Assembly: GCF_016862895.1 (NCBI RefSeq)
Contig: NZ_BONV01000015.1
Coordinates: forward strand, 1 to 64,000
Direction: 5' to 3'
Origin: Planotetraspora kaengkrachanensis
GTDB taxonomy: Bacteria; Actinomycetota; Actinomycetes; Streptosporangiales; Streptosporangiaceae
Length of the DNA: 64,000 bases
The notes beneath the pieces were generated by a model. The model searched no databases and had not been told where the DNA came from. It saw only the letters and a list, made by a program, of their open reading frames with translations. The position numbers were made by a program, and so were the translations under genes. How positions within the stretch are numbered: position 1 is the first letter of the stretch; each line of letters opens with the position of its first letter. Below, one piece after another: positions 33,066 to 41,604 of the stretch.

Positions 33066-35096
33066 TCACCGCTGGACCTCGATGTAGTCCACGTTGGGAC
33101 CGCCGCCCGACGTCGTCGCGGTCGCCCTGATCGTGTTCGTCCCGGCGTTCAGGTCGACGGTCAGCGTCCTGGTCTGCCACGTGGTCCACGCGCCTGTGCC
33201 GTTGAAGGCCACGCCCGCCGCCGCGGTCGTGCCGTTGACGGAGACGTCCATCGGCCTGCCGGTGGACGTGCCGTTGGCGTACCTCAACCGGAGCGACACG
33301 GGGCCCGCCGCCGCGGCGTTCACCGTCCACTGCACGTAGCTCCCCGCGGCGTTGTCGTAGTTCACGAAGCCGGTGCCGGAGAACCCGGCGTGGTTCGACT
33401 CGGCGACGCCGCGTGAGATGACGGCGTTCTCCGCCTCGTACCGCACGGTCCCCTGGCCGCCGGTCGCCCACGGCACCTGCGGCGACCGGTAGAAGTCGAT
33501 GCCCATGACGGTCCAGCGCGGGCCCTGGGCGCCCAGCCGCTGGCGGAAGGCTGTCCAGTTGTGCGTGGACCACGGCGACCAGCCGAGCTTGGCGATCGCC
33601 GGCAGCCGGGGGAAGGCCATCGTCTCGATGTGGTCCTCGGTGGCGACGGTCTCGGTCCACAGCGGCGCCTCGACGCCGAGCACGGCGCTCTCCGGGACGC
33701 CGCTGAGATACGTGCCGGGGTTCCACTCGTAGGCCGTCTGCACCTCGATGTAGCCCGCCCAGTTCTGTCCCGGCGTGGTCGCCGAGGTGTACTTCATGTC
33801 GAGGTACGCCTTGTTGGCCGGGGACATCACGACCTTCGCGCCCTTCGACACGGCTCCGCTGACGAGGGAGTCCGAGGTGGTCAGCCCCCAGTACTGCGTC
33901 ACGCGGCCCGGCGAGTGCTGCACCGCCGACGCGCCGATCTGGTGCCAGCCCATCACCGCCTTGCCGGTCGCGGCGACGAGCGGCTGCACCCGGTTCATGA
34001 AGGTCGCGTACTGCGACGCGGAGGTCGCGCTGGCCTCGTCCCCGCCGATGTGCAGGTACGGCCCCGGCGTCATCGCCGCGAGCTCGGCCAGCACGTTCTG
34101 CGCGAAGGTGTAGGTCGTCTCCTTGGAGGTGCACAGCGAGCTGAAGCCGACGTCCGTACCGGTGTAGAGGGCGGGCGCCACCCCGTTGCAGTTCAGCTCG
34201 GCGTACGACGCGAGGGCGGCGTTGGTGTGCCCGGGCATGTCGATCTCGGGCACGATCGTGATCTGCCGCTGCGCCGCGTAGGCGACGATGTCCTGGTACT
34301 GGGCCTTGGTGTAGTACCCGCCCGCGCCGCCGCCGACCTGGGTGCTGCCGCCGTACGTCGCGAGCCGGGGCCACGCGTCCACGACGATCCGCCAGCCCTG
34401 GTCGTCTGACAGGTGCAGATGCAGATAGTTGATCTTGTAGAGGGCGATCCTGTCGATGTACCGCTTGACCGTCGCCAGAGGGTGGAAGTGACGGGAGACG
34501 TCCAGCATGGTCCCCCGGTAGGCGAAGCGCGGGTAGTCCACGATCCGCCCGCCGGGCACCGTCCACGGGCCGGGGCGGACCGTCGTGCTCTCGACCTCGG
34601 CGGGCAGCAACTGGCGAAGCGTCTGCACGCCGTTGAACAGGCCGGTGGCCGTCCGCGCGCGGATCACCACGGACGCCGACGTCACGTCGAGCCGGTAACC
34701 CTGCTGACCCACGCTCGCGTCCGCGCCGCTGAGCAGCAGCGAGATGCCGCCGGACGGCGTGCCCGAGCCGGCGGCGGAGACCGGCAGGGGGTAGCCGGTC
34801 GACGGCCGCAGAATCCCGGCCAGGAGGTTCCCGACCTCGGCGGCCTGGGCGGAGCCCGCCTCGGTGAAGATGCCGGCCTCGGCGGGCAGCGTGTAGACCG
34901 TCCCGCTCGCCGGTTGCGCCGACACGGGTGCGGGCACCACGTCCCCGATCGAGGCGGCGCGGGCCGGCTCGGCGGCGGTGAACACGACGACCTCCGCACC
35001 GGCGGTGAGTAGCGCGACCATGAGCGACAGCACGGCGAACCGGGCGAGCCTGGAGCTTCGCCCCGAGGCCCGCTCGAGCGGAACGGCAGGCCTCAT
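33066..35096 (-). CDS. Secreted GH20 beta-N-acetylhexosaminidase with C-terminal CBM
   Basis: 676 residues from ATG 35094-35096, three bases after GGAGGACG. Signal peptide: basic start then FAVLSLMVALLTAGAEVVVF. Residues 50-170 are the GH20 N-terminal domain. The TIM barrel follows, with LHLHLSDDQGWRIVVDAWPR, VPEIDMPGHTNAALASYAEL and the catalytic Asp-Glu in HIGGDEASATS. Residues 545-676 are a CBM6/35-like sugar-binding module (VRYEAENAVISRGVAESNHA to DYIEVQR). It cleaves terminal GlcNAc or GalNAc from chitooligosaccharides or glycans outside the cell. An inverted repeat 30 bases upstream suggests sugar-responsive control. Confidence 0.95.
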   Translation of the reverse strand: MRPAVPLERASGRSSRLARFAVLSLMVALLTAGAEVVVFTAAEPARAASIGDVVPAPVSAQPASGTVYTLPAEAGIFTEAGSAQAAEVGNLLAGILRPSTGYPLPVSAAGSGTPSGGISLLLSGADASVGQQGYRLDVTSASVVIRARTATGLFNGVQTLRQLLPAEVESTTVRPGPWTVPGGRIVDYPRFAYRGTMLDVSRHFHPLATVKRYIDRIALYKINYLHLHLSDDQGWRIVVDAWPRLATYGGSTQVGGGAGGYYTKAQYQDIVAYAAQRQITIVPEIDMPGHTNAALASYAELNCNGVAPALYTGTDVGFSSLCTSKETTYTFAQNVLAELAAMTPGPYLHIGGDEASATSASQYATFMNRVQPLVAATGKAVMGWHQIGASAVQHSPGRVTQYWGLTTSDSLVSGAVSKGAKVVMSPANKAYLDMKYTSATTPGQNWAGYIEVQTAYEWNPGTYLSGVPESAVLGVEAPLWTETVATEDHIETMAFPRLPAIAKLGWSPWSTHNWTAFRQRLGAQGPRWTVMGIDFYRSPQVPWATGGQGTVRYEAENAVISRGVAESNHAGFSGTGFVNYDNAAGSYVQWTVNAAAAGPVSLRLRYANGTSTGRPMDVSVNGTTAAAGVAFNGTGAWTTWQTRTLTVDLNAGTNTIRATATTSGGGPNVDYIEVQR

Positions 35097-35123
35097 GGCG
35101 TCCTCCACGAGCCGGAGCAAATA

Positions 35124-35142
35124 ATTAGTAAGCTTTACTTAC
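35124..35142 (-). promoter_or_regulatory. Inverted-repeat operator upstream of GH20
   Basis: GTAAG-CTTTA-CTTAC at 35128-35142 within an unusually A+T-rich patch. It lies 30-45 bases upstream of the hexosaminidase start. Similar repeats occur before secreted glycosidase genes of actinomycetes and are typical of sugar-responsive ROK/LacI control. The binding protein is not identified. Confidence 0.5.
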
Positions 35143-35182
35143 AGCTGGGAGGGCGTCAAGGATCCGCAGGGCCGGGAGGTTC

Positions 35183-35641
35183 TCAGCCGGCGACGGCGTC
35201 CGCGAGGCCGGCGAGGCGGTCCGGCGTGGGCTCCGGATACCGCTCACGGGTGACGACGGCCGACACGATCCGATCCAGGCGGAAGACGCGCACGTCGTCC
35301 CGCAGCCGGCACCAGGCCACCAGATACCAGTGGCCTCCCCTGCCACCCAGGCAGATGCTGGGCTCGACGTCCCTGGACGTCACCGTCCCCCGGCCGTCGC
35401 CGTACTCGATCCGCAGGATCCGCCGTCCGAGCAGCGCCTGGTCGATCGACCGTTTGACCGACTCCAGCTCAGAGATGACGTAACCGCCGGAATCCAGCCG
35501 GATGGGCACACCCTCCTCGCGCAGCAGCGCGACGTCCCGGATGACGGTGCGCCTGCTCACGCCGAGGCGCGACGCCAGCTCACGGGCGGAGAGCCGGCCG
35601 CCCGCGCGGAGCTCCTCCACCAGGGCGTCACGGCGGTTCAT
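35183..35641 (-). CDS. Short WYL-domain transcriptional regulator
   Basis: 152 residues. An N-terminal winged helix (RLSARELASRLGVSRRTVIR, then LLREEGVPIRLDSGGYVI) is fused after a minimal linker to a WYL domain (RRILRIEYGDGRGTVTSRDV, then GHWYLVAWCRLRDDVRVFRL). At 152 residues it lacks the middle segment and most of the C-terminal extension of ordinary WYL regulators. This is either a compact variant or the product of an in-frame deletion. It is encoded on the same strand upstream of the GH20 gene; local control is possible but unproven. Confidence 0.85.
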   Translation of the reverse strand: MNRRDALVEELRAGGRLSARELASRLGVSRRTVIRDVALLREEGVPIRLDSGGYVISELESVKRSIDQALLGRRILRIEYGDGRGTVTSRDVEPSICLGGRGGHWYLVAWCRLRDDVRVFRLDRIVSAVVTRERYPEPTPDRLAGLADAVAG

Positions 35642-35763
35642 GGTTCGAAGCTACGCCGACGAGCCCGGCGAAACCCGACGAAACCGACTCACCAGGACGC
35701 CACACCACCATCACCCGGCGGCGCCCGGCGGCACCCCTCGGCGCCCCTCGGCACCGTGAAGGG

Positions 35764-36792
35764 TCAGCCTGCGACGTGCCGTTCCTCCCACGGCCGCGCG
35801 TTGACGACACGGTCGGGGCCGATCCCGCAGAGCGCTGCCCTCTCACAGCCGTACCTCTGCCAGTCGAGCTGGCCGGGAGCGTGCGCGTCTGAGTCGATGG
35901 AGAAGGAGCAGCCCATCTCGTAGGCGAGCCGCAGCAGCCGCTTCGGCGGGTCGAGCCGGTCGGGCCTCGAGTTGATCTCGACGGCGACGCCGAACCGCCT
36001 GCACGCCTCGAACACGATCTCCGCGTCGAACGCCGACTCGGGGCGCAGCCCGCCCCGGCGTCCGCCGGCGCGCACGATCCTGCCCGTGCAGTGGCCGAGC
36101 ACGTCGACATGGGGGTTCGCGACGGCCGTCACCATCCGCCGGGTCATGTCGTCGGCGCCCATCTTCAGCTGCGAATGCACGCTCGCCACCACGACGTCGA
36201 GCCGCTCCAGCAGGGCGGGCTCCTGGTCGAGCGAGCCGTCGGGGTTGATGTCGACCTCGATGCCGGTGAGGATCCGGAACGCGGAGCCCTCTGCCGCGAA
36301 GCCGGCGTTGAGCTCCTCGACGACGCCGAGTTGCTCGCGCAGCCGGTCGGCGGACAGCCCGTTCGCGACCGTCAGCCGGGGCGAGTGGTCGGTGAGCGCC
36401 AGGTAGTCGTGGCCGAGCCCCCGTGCCGCGACCGCCATCTCCTCGATCGGCGAACCGCCGTCGGACCAGTCGGAGTGGCTGTGCAGGTCGCCCCTGAGCG
36501 CCGCCCGCAGCGCGGAGGTCGCCTCGTCCAGGTCGACGTCCGCGGTGTCCTCCAGACGCCGGAGGTAGGTGGGCACGTCGCCGTTCAGCGCTTCGGTCAC
36601 GGCGAGCGCGGTGACCTTGCCGATGCCCTTGAGGTCGCCGAGGCCGCCGGTCCGCGCGAGCCGTACGAGCTCGTCTCGCGGGAGGGCGCCTACGGTGGCC
36701 GCCGCTCCGCGGAACGCCCGGACGCGGAAGGTGGGCTCGCCCGCCCGTTCCAGGAGGAAGGCGATGCGCTTGAGAGCCTCGACCGGATCCAC
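35764..36792 (-). CDS. PHP-domain phosphoesterase with N-terminal HhH (PolX-like)
   Basis: 342 residues. Residues 1-100 resemble the helix-hairpin-helix part of family X polymerases (ALKRIAFLLERAGEPTFRVR, then LGDLKGIGKVTALAVTEALN). Residues 100-335 form the PHP domain with metal ligands in GDLHSHSDWSDGG, LALTDHSP, GIEVDINPDG, VVASVHSQLKM, DVLGHCTGR and IDSDAHAPGQLDW. The nucleotidyl-transferase part of PolX is absent. Such proteins are expected to be metal-dependent phosphoesterases, perhaps exonucleases acting in DNA repair. It is a stand-alone gene divergent from the operon at 36935. Confidence 0.9.
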   Translation of the reverse strand: MDPVEALKRIAFLLERAGEPTFRVRAFRGAAATVGALPRDELVRLARTGGLGDLKGIGKVTALAVTEALNGDVPTYLRRLEDTADVDLDEATSALRAALRGDLHSHSDWSDGGSPIEEMAVAARGLGHDYLALTDHSPRLTVANGLSADRLREQLGVVEELNAGFAAEGSAFRILTGIEVDINPDGSLDQEPALLERLDVVVASVHSQLKMGADDMTRRMVTAVANPHVDVLGHCTGRIVRAGGRRGGLRPESAFDAEIVFEACRRFGVAVEINSRPDRLDPPKRLLRLAYEMGCSFSIDSDAHAPGQLDWQRYGCERAALCGIGPDRVVNARPWEERHVAG

Positions 36793-36934
36793 ACCGGCAC
36801 GCTACCCGAGTGGCGGCCGGCGGCGCGCGGGCCGTTTCGAGGTGGCCGGGGAACCAAACCCGCCCCTGTCCCGTTCGTCTGGCTGGCGCTATCGTTCGAC
36901 CGATCTGCACAGATTCTCTACCGAGGGGAGCCCG

Positions 36935-37639
36935 ATGACGGAGTCCGGGGAGAACCCTCCGCAGAATCCCGTCCCCGACGGCCCCGCCGCCAAGGACGCC
37001 ACCCCCGAAAAAGAGCCCGCACCCGACGGCCCGGCCCCACACGACGACACCGGGGACACCACCCCCAAGGACGAGCCCGCACCCGACGGCCCGGCCCCAC
37101 TCGACGACGCCAAGAACGCCGCCGCCAAGGACGAGCCCGCTCCGGACGACGCCGGTCCAGGGGACGAGCCTCCGCGGGCGCCCCGCGCGCAGGCTCCCCC
37201 TCCATACCAGCCGCCTCCGTACGTGCCTCCGCGGCAGCCCCCTCCCCCGTTCGCGGGGACGGCTCCGGCCGGGCGTCCACGACAGGGCGGCATCAAGAAG
37301 TCGAGCGTGATCAAGCTCGGCATGATCGGCGGCCTGTCCACCCTCGTCGTCGGATTCTGCGTCGCGCAGAACCGCTCCGACGAGGTGAACGCCGACTGCG
37401 TCGACACCTCCAGCCGTCAGGCCGACGGCTCGTACGCCGTGGTCGGCGACGACTACTGCGACGACACGCGCTACCACGGCCCCCACGGCGCCTACGCGTG
37501 GTACTACGGCGGTGCCCGCGTCGCCGGTCGGGTGCTGAACGGGACGACGATCAAGCCGTCCGGCTCGCAGATCTCGACCCGGTCGGGACGGGTCATCCAG
37601 CGCGGCGGCTTCGGCTTCCACAGCGGCGGCGGCGGCTGA
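36935..37639 (+). CDS. Membrane protein with disordered N terminus, YgiB/DUF1190-like
   Basis: 234 residues from ATG 36935 with GAGGGGAG upstream. Residues 1-125 are Pro/Asp/Lys-rich and contain the imperfect 24-residue repeat around KDEPAPDGPAP, three copies. One membrane segment at 133-150 (VIKLGMIGGLSTLVVGFCVA) follows. The outer part has VNADCVDTSSRQADGSYAVV, DDYCDDTRYHG and a glycine-rich end SGRVIQRGGFGFHSGGGG. The Cys pair and RGGFG tail recall E. coli YgiB/YjfM (DUF1190). As in E. coli the next gene is a glutathionylspermidine-synthase-like enzyme, here overlapping (TGATG). The family link is inferred from tail and context. Confidence 0.72.
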   Translation: MTESGENPPQNPVPDGPAAKDATPEKEPAPDGPAPHDDTGDTTPKDEPAPDGPAPLDDAKNAAAKDEPAPDDAGPGDEPPRAPRAQAPPPYQPPPYVPPRQPPPPFAGTAPAGRPRQGGIKKSSVIKLGMIGGLSTLVVGFCVAQNRSDEVNADCVDTSSRQADGSYAVVGDDYCDDTRYHGPHGAYAWYYGGARVAGRVLNGTTIKPSGSQISTRSGRVIQRGGFGFHSGGGG

Positions 37640-38802
37640 TGCGCAGGGAGGCGTCACGGCCCAGGGACGACTGGGCCGCCACCGTCGAGTCACAGGGGCT
37701 CGCGTTCCACCGGTCCGCCCACCCCGAGGGCCTGGCCAGGCCGTACTGGGACGAGAGCGTCCACTACGTCTTCACCATGGACGAGGTCCTCGCTCTCGAG
37801 GAGCAGGTGGAGGAGCTCCACCGGATGTGCCTCGCGGCCGCCGAGCACGTGGTCGCCCATGACCGGCTGGCCGACTTCGCCGTGCCGCCCGCCTGGCGCG
37901 CGGCCGTCGCCGAGTCGTGGCGCCGGCGTGACGCGCACGTCTTCGGCAGGTTCGACCTGCGTTACGACGGGACGGGACCGGCCAAGCTGCTCGAGTACAA
38001 CGCCGACACCCCGACCAGCCTCGTGGAGAGCTCCGTCGTCCAGTGGTTCTGGCTGCGCGACGTCTTCCCCGAGGACGACCAGTGGAACTCCGTGCACGAA
38101 CGGCTGATCGACCGCTGGAAGTCGCTACCGCTGCCGACCGGCCCGGTCCACTTCGCCTGGACGAACGCCGACGAGACGGGCGAGGAGGTGATGACGCTCG
38201 CCTACCTCCAGGAGACCGCGGAGCAGGCCGGGCTGGCCACGGTCGCGCTCGCCATGGAGGACGTCGGCTGGGACGCGCTCAACCGGCGTTTCGTCGACAT
38301 GGAGCACCGGGTGATCCGCTCCCTGTGCAAGCTCTACCCCTGGGAGTGGATCGTCGCCGAGCCGTTCGCGCCGCACGCCCTGGCCCAGCAGATCTCGATG
38401 GCCTGGATCGAGCCCCTGTGGAAGATGTTGTTGTCGAACAAGGCGCTGCTCGCCGTCCTGTGGGAGCTGTACCCGGGCCATCCGAACCTGCTTCCCGCCT
38501 ACCTCGACGGACCGCGCGACCTCGCCGCGGGCGCCGGGTACGTCCAGAAGCCGCTGCTCGGCCGCGAGGGCGCGTCCATGCGCGTCGTCGCCCCCGGCCT
38601 CACGGTCGAGACCGACGGCGACTACGGCGCCGAGGGCTTCGTCTACCAGGAGTTCCTCCCGCTGCCCGACTTCGCCGGCTGGCGGCCGGTCCTCGGGGCC
38701 TGGATGGTCGACGACGAGTCGGCGGGGCTGGGCATCCGCGAGACCTCAGGGCTGATCACCGATGACACCTCCTCCTTCGTCCCTCACCGCATCCACGGAT
38801 GA
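37639..38802 (+). CDS. Glutathionylspermidine synthase-like ATP-grasp enzyme (YgiC/YjfC family)
   Basis: 387 residues from ATG 37639, overlapping the previous stop by one base. It matches the glutathionylspermidine synthase C-terminal family: FGRFDLRYDGTGPAKLLEYN, then ADTPTSLVESSVVQWFWL, YPWEWIVAEPFA and WKMLLSNKALLAVLWELYPG. YVQKPLLGREGASMRVV (ATP-grasp lysine and glycine loop) follows, and EGFVYQEFLPLPDF comes near the end. The amidase half of true Gsp synthase is absent. The enzyme presumably ligates an amine to a peptide or carboxylate using ATP, with unknown substrate. Its stop overlaps the start of the DUF350 gene. Confidence 0.9.
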   Translation: MRREASRPRDDWAATVESQGLAFHRSAHPEGLARPYWDESVHYVFTMDEVLALEEQVEELHRMCLAAAEHVVAHDRLADFAVPPAWRAAVAESWRRRDAHVFGRFDLRYDGTGPAKLLEYNADTPTSLVESSVVQWFWLRDVFPEDDQWNSVHERLIDRWKSLPLPTGPVHFAWTNADETGEEVMTLAYLQETAEQAGLATVALAMEDVGWDALNRRFVDMEHRVIRSLCKLYPWEWIVAEPFAPHALAQQISMAWIEPLWKMLLSNKALLAVLWELYPGHPNLLPAYLDGPRDLAAGAGYVQKPLLGREGASMRVVAPGLTVETDGDYGAEGFVYQEFLPLPDFAGWRPVLGAWMVDDESAGLGIRETSGLITDDTSSFVPHRIHG

Positions 38803-39272
38803 AAGCGACCGCCCTCACGATGAATCCCGCACCCCCCACCACGTCCTTCGCCGAGGTCCTCGGCCATGGCTCGCTGGCGATCCTGGCGTACGCGATCCTC
38901 GGCGTGCTGCTGCTCATCGCCGGTTTCTACGTGATCGACCTCGCCACGCCCGGGCGGCTGAGCAAGGTGATCCGCACGGAGCGCAACCCGAACGCGACCC
39001 TGCTCGCCTCCTCCAGCCTCGCGGCCGTCGGCCTCATCGTGGCGGCCTCGATCTGGTCGTCGGGAGGGGTGCTGCGGGAGGGGCTGCTCGCCACGCTCGT
39101 GTTCGGGCTCGTCGGCATCGTCGCGCAGACGCTCGGGATGGTGGTGTTCGACCGGGTCGCCGGGATCTCCGTCCGCGAGCTCGTCCAGGAGCCCACACTC
39201 CAACCGGCCGCGCTCCTGCTGGCCGTCACGCACTTCGTCATCGGCCTCGTCACCGCCGTCGCGGTCATCTAG
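38799..39272 (+). CDS. DUF350 membrane protein (YjfL-like)
   Basis: 157 residues from ATG 38799, ATGA overlap with the upstream gene. Four membrane segments are visible at about residues 26-48, 68-87, 93-115 and 134-156 (ILAYAILGVLLLIAGFYVID, LLASSSLAAVGLIVAASIW, LLATLVFGLVGIVAQTLGMV, LLLAVTHFVIGLVTAVAVI). This is the two-repeat topology of DUF350. It completes a three-gene, overlapping operon with the DUF1190-like and Gsp-synthase-like genes. In E. coli yjfL and yjfC, and in other bacteria DUF350 and spermidine-synthase-type genes, travel together. A membrane or envelope-modifying role is plausible. Confidence 0.88.
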   Translation: MKATALTMNPAPPTTSFAEVLGHGSLAILAYAILGVLLLIAGFYVIDLATPGRLSKVIRTERNPNATLLASSSLAAVGLIVAASIWSSGGVLREGLLATLVFGLVGIVAQTLGMVVFDRVAGISVRELVQEPTLQPAALLLAVTHFVIGLVTAVAVI

Positions 39273-39441
39273 GACCTGTACGGATGACCGCCATGCCCCG
39301 CCCCGCCGCGCCGAGTGCCGCAGCACCCCGGATGACCTGGCACGCTAGAGACGTGAGCGAGCGGGAGAGCAGGACGGCCGGCAGGTGCGCGGCGACGGGC
39401 GCGACGGTGCCCGCGCTCGCGCGGACGGCCGGGGAGGCGGC

Positions 39442-40590
39442 ATGAACGCGAAGGTCCAGGAGGACACGGCGCGACGGCTCGACCGTGCCATGGGCAGCCT
39501 GGGCACGGCCGCGATGGCCCGCATGGAGGAGCAGCTCGCCTGGTACCGCGCGCTGTCCGCGGAGGACCGGTCGTGGGTCGGCCTGGTCGCCCAGGCGGGC
39601 ATCGCGGCGTTCGTCGAGTGGTTCGGCCACGCGGGCGAGGGACGGCCCACTCCGAGCATCGAGTTCTTCGGCACCGCTCCGCGCGAGCTGAAGCGCAGCG
39701 TGTCACTCCAGCAGACGGTCGACCTCGTCCGCATCGTCGTCGAGGTCGTGGAGGCCCAGGTCGACGAACTCGCCGCCCCGGGCGGGGCGGACGTGCTCCG
39801 CCACGCGATGCTCCGCTACACCCGCGACGTCGCCTTCGCCGCCGCCCAGGTGTACGCCAGGGAGGCGGAGGCACGCGGTTCCTGGGACGCCAGGCTCGAG
39901 GCGCTGATCGTCGACGCCCTGGTGCGCGGGCAGGTGGACGACGGCCTGCACTCCTGGGCCGCGGCGCTCGGCTGGACGTCGGCGCCCGTCATGGTCTTCG
40001 CGGGGCACGCGCCCGACGACGACCCGCAGAGCATCATCGACGGCCTGCGCGACAAGGGCCGCCGGGTGGGCCACGAACTGCTCGCCGGCGTGCAGGGCGA
40101 CAGGCTGATCGTGATCGTCGGCGGCGCCGCGGGCGTCAAGGACGCGTCCCGCAGCGTCGTCCCCCGGTTCGGCCCGGGTCCCATCGTGATCGGCCCGGAG
40201 GTGCCCGACCTGCACGCCGCCGCGAGCTCGGCGCGCGCCGCCATCGCCGGACTGCGCGCGGCCGCCGGGTGGCCGGACGCGCCGAGGCCGGTCCTCGCCG
40301 AGGACCTGCTGGCGGAACGCGCCCTCGACGGCGACGAGGACGCCAGGGCCCAGCTTGTGGAGAACGTCTACAAACCTCTCGCGGGCACGCCGCTCCTGGA
40401 CACTCTGGCGACCTATCTCGAGCAGGGCACCTCGCTGGAGGCGACCGCGCGGCTGCTGTTCGTCCATCCGAACACCGTGAGGTACCGGCTCAAGAAGATC
40501 ACCGAGCTGACCGGTTACCAGCCGACGGAGGGCAGATCCGCATTCACCCTTCAGGTGGGCCTCATACTCGGCCGCCTGTCCGTAATGTAG
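39442..40590 (+). CDS. fasR: PucR/CdaR-type regulator of fatty acid synthesis, FasR-like
   Basis: 382 residues from ATG 39442, seven bases after GGGGAGG. The N-terminal 250 residues form the variable PucR sensor part. The C terminus has the PucR helix-turn-helix: LLDTLATYLEQGTSLEATAR, then LLFVHPNTVRYRLKKITELT and SAFTLQVGLILGRL. It directly precedes fabD on the same strand. In Streptomyces coelicolor FasR (SCO2386) has the same place and activates the fabDHPF operon; this identification rests on that synteny and the domain type. Binding is expected in the 117-base gap before fabD. Confidence 0.88.
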   Translation: MNAKVQEDTARRLDRAMGSLGTAAMARMEEQLAWYRALSAEDRSWVGLVAQAGIAAFVEWFGHAGEGRPTPSIEFFGTAPRELKRSVSLQQTVDLVRIVVEVVEAQVDELAAPGGADVLRHAMLRYTRDVAFAAAQVYAREAEARGSWDARLEALIVDALVRGQVDDGLHSWAAALGWTSAPVMVFAGHAPDDDPQSIIDGLRDKGRRVGHELLAGVQGDRLIVIVGGAAGVKDASRSVVPRFGPGPIVIGPEVPDLHAAASSARAAIAGLRAAAGWPDAPRPVLAEDLLAERALDGDEDARAQLVENVYKPLAGTPLLDTLATYLEQGTSLEATARLLFVHPNTVRYRLKKITELTGYQPTEGRSAFTLQVGLILGRLSVM

Positions 40591-40707
40591 CGAGCTCCCG
40601 TTAACCGCAGCGCAACGGAAACTGTAGGTACCCCACAAACGGGCGGGTCCAAAGTTCGTTCGGATCTCCATCGGTGTGGCGAACCTCTACAGGGCAGGGT
40701 TGATTAC
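40591..40707 (+). promoter_or_regulatory. Promoter region of the fab operon
   Basis: A 117-base gap, less G+C rich than its surroundings, with CGCAACGGAAACTGTAGGTA then CCCCACAAACGGG. The imperfect inverted element TGTAGG-TACC-CCACA is a candidate FasR site. No consensus -10 is clear. Confidence 0.45.
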
Positions 40708-41604
40708 GTGCTCGTCATCGCCGCCCCGGGCCAGGGTGCCCAGACTCCGGGCTTCCTCGCCCCTTGGCTCGAGATCCCCGAGTTCCGTGACCGCATCTCC
40801 GCCTGGTCCGAGATCGTCGGCCTTGACCTCATCGCGTACGGCACGACCGCGGACGCCGACGAGATCCGCGACACCGCCGTCGCGCAGCCGCTCCTCGTGG
40901 CCGCCGCCCTGGCCGCCTACGACGTGCTCGGCGTCACGCCGAACCTGGTGGCCGGACACAGTGTCGGCGAACTCGCCGCCGCCGCGATGGCGGGCGTGCT
41001 CACCCGCGAGGAGGCGCTCGGCCTCGTCAGGGAACGCGGCCAGGCGATGGCCAAGGCCGCGTCCGTGACCGAGACCGGCATGCTCGCCGTCCTCGGCGGC
41101 ACGGAGGACGAGGTGCTCGCGGCCATCGCCGCGCAGGGCCTCACCCCGGCCAACATCAACGGCGCGGGCCAGATCGTCGCCGGCGGCACACTCGAGCAAC
41201 TCGAGGCGTTCAAGGCCGACCCTCCGGCCAAGGCCCGCCTGATCCCGCTGTCCGTGGCGGGCGCCTTCCACACGGTCCACATGGCTCCGGCCGTCGATCA
41301 GCTCCGCCAGGCCGCTGCCGGCATCAAGCCCGGCGACCCGGCGGTCAAACTACTGTCCAACTCCGACGGCGCCCTCGTCGACGGCGGTTCCGACTTCGTC
41401 GACCGCCTCGTCAAGCAGGTCGCCAACCCCGTCCGGTGGGACGCCTGCATGGCGACCATGGCGGCCGAGGGTGTGACCGCGATGATCGAACTACTGCCCG
41501 GCGGAACCCTGACCGGCCTCGCGCGCCGCGGGCTGCCCGGCGTGAGGACCGTCGCACTCAAGACTCCCGATAATCTGGACGCCGCCCGAGAGGTGCTCAA
41601 GTGA
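40708..41604 (+). CDS. fabD: Malonyl-CoA:ACP transacylase
   Basis: 298 residues from GTG 40708. It opens with LVIAAPGQGAQTPGFLAPWL (oxyanion Gln). The nucleophile motif GHSVGELAAAAMAGVL is near residue 90, the conserved Arg in LVRERGQAMA, and the catalytic His in VAGAFHTVHM. FabD moves the malonyl group from CoA to the phosphopantetheine arm of AcpP for each FASII elongation. Its stop overlaps the fabH GTG start (GTGA), so the two are translationally coupled. It is the first gene of the operon fabD-fabH-acpP-fabF-accD. Confidence 0.96.
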   Translation: MLVIAAPGQGAQTPGFLAPWLEIPEFRDRISAWSEIVGLDLIAYGTTADADEIRDTAVAQPLLVAAALAAYDVLGVTPNLVAGHSVGELAAAAMAGVLTREEALGLVRERGQAMAKAASVTETGMLAVLGGTEDEVLAAIAAQGLTPANINGAGQIVAGGTLEQLEAFKADPPAKARLIPLSVAGAFHTVHMAPAVDQLRQAAAGIKPGDPAVKLLSNSDGALVDGGSDFVDRLVKQVANPVRWDACMATMAAEGVTAMIELLPGGTLTGLARRGLPGVRTVALKTPDNLDAAREVLK

